NCBI GenBank assembly: GCA_016213825.1
Contig: JACQZP010000021.1
Span: 269,109-333,108, forward strand
DNA: 64,000 nt
Source: Acetobacterium woodii
GTDB lineage: Bacteria; Bacillota; Clostridia; Eubacteriales; Eubacteriaceae
Direction: 5' to 3'
The position numbers and the translations under genes were made by a program. Positions 62,402 through 64,000 of the stretch are shown piece after piece (positions within the stretch are counted from its first letter, which is position 1; each line of letters begins with the position of its first letter). The notes beneath the pieces are model-generated. The model saw only the letters and a program-made list of their open reading frames with translations, searched no databases and had not been told where the DNA came from.

Positions 62402-63970
62402 ATGCCATTTTTTAACACCAAAAAAACAGAAATGCCGAAACGACCGATCCTTTATCCTCCCTGCGGCTCCGTTCAGGGGCAATTCCGAAAAGGTGTTTCC
62501 AGCTATAAAGGAATCCCCTATGCACTACCACCAATCGGCCAAAGGCGATTTAGAGCACCTGAACCGATGGCCCCCTGGAAAGAAGTCCGGGATTGCTCAA
62601 AACATGGTAACACCTCGCTGCAAATGGGAGGAATTACGGTCGATTCTCCCGGTACCTATCATATGGATGGTAAAAGTGAAGACTGTCTCTTTTTGAATAT
62701 TTGGACACCAGCCCAGACGACGGTCGATCGATTTCCCGTTTACGTCTTCATCCACGGCGGTGCTTTTTCCTCTGGTTCTGGGTCTGAGATGGTCTATGAC
62801 GGCGGCAGGATGGCCCAGGAAGGGGTCGTTGTGGTTACTATTAACTATCGTCTTGGTGCTCTAGGTTTTCTGGCCACCCGGGGGTTGCGTGAAGAATCTG
62901 GAACCACTGGTAACTACGGATTACTTGATCAGATTCAGGCACTGCACTGGATCCAGGAAAACATCGCAGCTTTTGGTGGCGATCCTGATCAAGTCACCAT
63001 CGGCGGTCAATCCGCTGGTGCTTACAGTGTCACTGCGCTTTTGCTTTCGCCCCTGGCCAAAGGACTTTTTCATCAGGCCGTCATTGAAAGCGGTTCGATC
63101 TTCTCAATTTCAGCATTTTCCGTACTCAATCGTGGCGATATGGAAAAAACGCTGGATAATGGTAACCTCTTTTGTGATTTATACGGCATTGAAGATTCTC
63201 AAGCCGGTCTGAATGCCTTGAGAGATCTTCCCGGTGATATTTTTGCAGCGCTCTCGATGATCAAATCCGATCAGTCCACAGTTCCGAATGCGTTTAGTTT
63301 TTGGCCAGTATTCGATGGGGTTGTCCTCCCAGAAGATCCGGTAAAGGCACTTAAAAACGGTGATGTAAATAAGGTCAGAATTTTGATTGGCTATAATACT
63401 GCCGAATCCTCCTTATTCATCAAAGGTCATACGAATCTTGGTATTTATCAGATGCTTTGTTATCATATCTTCGGTCCAGACAATGCCCCGAAAGTTATGG
63501 ATCATTTCTTTGTCGATGCGGAACATTCTCCTCTGGAACGTGCGCAACAGATTTATACTTATTCAGCCTTTTTAATTGGCATGGTCATGATGGCAAAGGA
63601 ATATGCTCAATTGGGATTTGATGTTTATTTTTATAATTTCGATTATGATCCGGCGATCCTTAAAATAGTCGGATTGAATACTGCTCATGGCATGGAACTT
63701 CCTTTTGTATTTGGCAATGGGATTGGACAACGCCGCGCCACCAAAATCAGTAATTTGTCCTGGGTCATGCAGCAATCCTGGGTCAATTTTATAAAATATG
63801 GCAATCCAAATTTTAAGGAAGAATATAAAGGTCAAATTATCTGGCCAAAATTCGACTCTGAAAACAAATACATTATGGTTTTTGATGCGCGGCTCTCCAG
63901 CAGAAATCTTCCCAATCAGGAAGATTTAGCTTTTTTAGAAAATCTGATGTTTGCTGAGCTGGCGGAATAA
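62402..63970 (+). CDS. Type-B carboxylesterase (PnbA-like)
   Basis: 522 residues, alpha/beta-hydrolase fold of the cholinesterase/carboxylesterase B family. N-terminal GSVQGQFRKGVSSYKGIPYA and RFRAPEPMAPWKEV, oxyanion-hole region VYVFIHGGAFSSGSGSE, nucleophile elbow IGGQSAGAYSV (Ser about 202), and NTAESSLFI and NTAHGMELPFVFG near the C-terminus as acid and His regions. No signal peptide, so cytosolic. Substrate unknown. GGAGATC precedes the ATG. Ends 30 bases before the window edge. Confidence 0.93.
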   Translation: MPFFNTKKTEMPKRPILYPPCGSVQGQFRKGVSSYKGIPYALPPIGQRRFRAPEPMAPWKEVRDCSKHGNTSLQMGGITVDSPGTYHMDGKSEDCLFLNIWTPAQTTVDRFPVYVFIHGGAFSSGSGSEMVYDGGRMAQEGVVVVTINYRLGALGFLATRGLREESGTTGNYGLLDQIQALHWIQENIAAFGGDPDQVTIGGQSAGAYSVTALLLSPLAKGLFHQAVIESGSIFSISAFSVLNRGDMEKTLDNGNLFCDLYGIEDSQAGLNALRDLPGDIFAALSMIKSDQSTVPNAFSFWPVFDGVVLPEDPVKALKNGDVNKVRILIGYNTAESSLFIKGHTNLGIYQMLCYHIFGPDNAPKVMDHFFVDAEHSPLERAQQIYTYSAFLIGMVMMAKEYAQLGFDVYFYNFDYDPAILKIVGLNTAHGMELPFVFGNGIGQRRATKISNLSWVMQQSWVNFIKYGNPNFKEEYKGQIIWPKFDSENKYIMVFDARLSSRNLPNQEDLAFLENLMFAELAE

Positions 63971-64000
63971 TCATTCATCTAAAGAAAAATGCCATCATAC

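Overview
The window looks like a chromosomal segment of a low-G+C, Gram-positive, anaerobic Clostridia member. Acetobacterium or another Eubacteriaceae is my best guess. Reasons: the order plsX-acpP-rnc-smc-ftsY-ylxM-ffh-rpsP-khpA-rimM-trmD-rplS-lepB-rbgA-rnhB-yraN; strong GGAGG ribosome binding sites; TTG/GTG starts; clostridial ChW repeats; a monocistronic acetate kinase gene; and dense cyclic-di-GMP machinery. The genus is inferred, not shown. Nearly all genes are on the minus strand. I see no tRNA, rRNA, CRISPR, prophage or IS transposase.

Region 1 (1-21 kb), signalling and accessory genes: two paralogous cytosolic-sensing chemoreceptors with a cysteine cluster; a small phage-family protein; a LiaF-like/DUF4097 pair; an iron-sulfur flavoprotein; a YczE-type membrane protein; an operon with a QueG-like ferredoxin protein, an unknown protein and an SPFH protein; three large c-di-GMP turnover proteins (PAS-GGDEF-HD-GYP, SBP-PAS-GGDEF, 7TM-GAF-GGDEF-EAL); and an ABC-F ATPase.

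Region 2 (21-43 kb), a Wzx/Wzy-type exopolysaccharide locus in two modules read in the same direction. The upstream module (42.5 to 31 kb) holds a DegT aminotransferase, an initiating sugar transferase, an ATP-grasp / PLP-decarboxylase-like / ATP-grasp trio, glycosyltransferases, a Wzy-like polymerase and a Wzx-like flippase. The downstream module (26.6 to 21.3 kb) holds a CpsB/YwqE phosphatase, a WbpM/PglF-type dehydratase, an LCP ligase, a Wzz-like protein and a BY-kinase. Between them are two secreted parallel beta-helix proteins, each behind c-di-GMP-I (GEMM-I) riboswitches: one aptamer before the ChW-repeat protein, and four in tandem before the Thr/Pro-linker protein. The sequence suggests that c-di-GMP made and degraded by the region 1 enzymes tunes secreted polysaccharide-acting proteins encoded inside the EPS locus.

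Region 3 (43-64 kb), core genes: the ribosome, SRP, SMC and fatty-acid cluster, interrupted by one extra glycosyltransferase gene between rbgA and rnhB; then rpmF, yceD, ackA, tmcAL and a type-B carboxylesterase.

A dispersed palindromic, MITE-like repeat family occurs five times in intergenic gaps (about 11.5, 46.2, 49.7, 53.2 and 62.3 kb). Three copies are flanked by 9-13 bp direct repeats that look like target-site duplications. This family and the four-aptamer riboswitch leader are the most notable candidates for undescribed biology.
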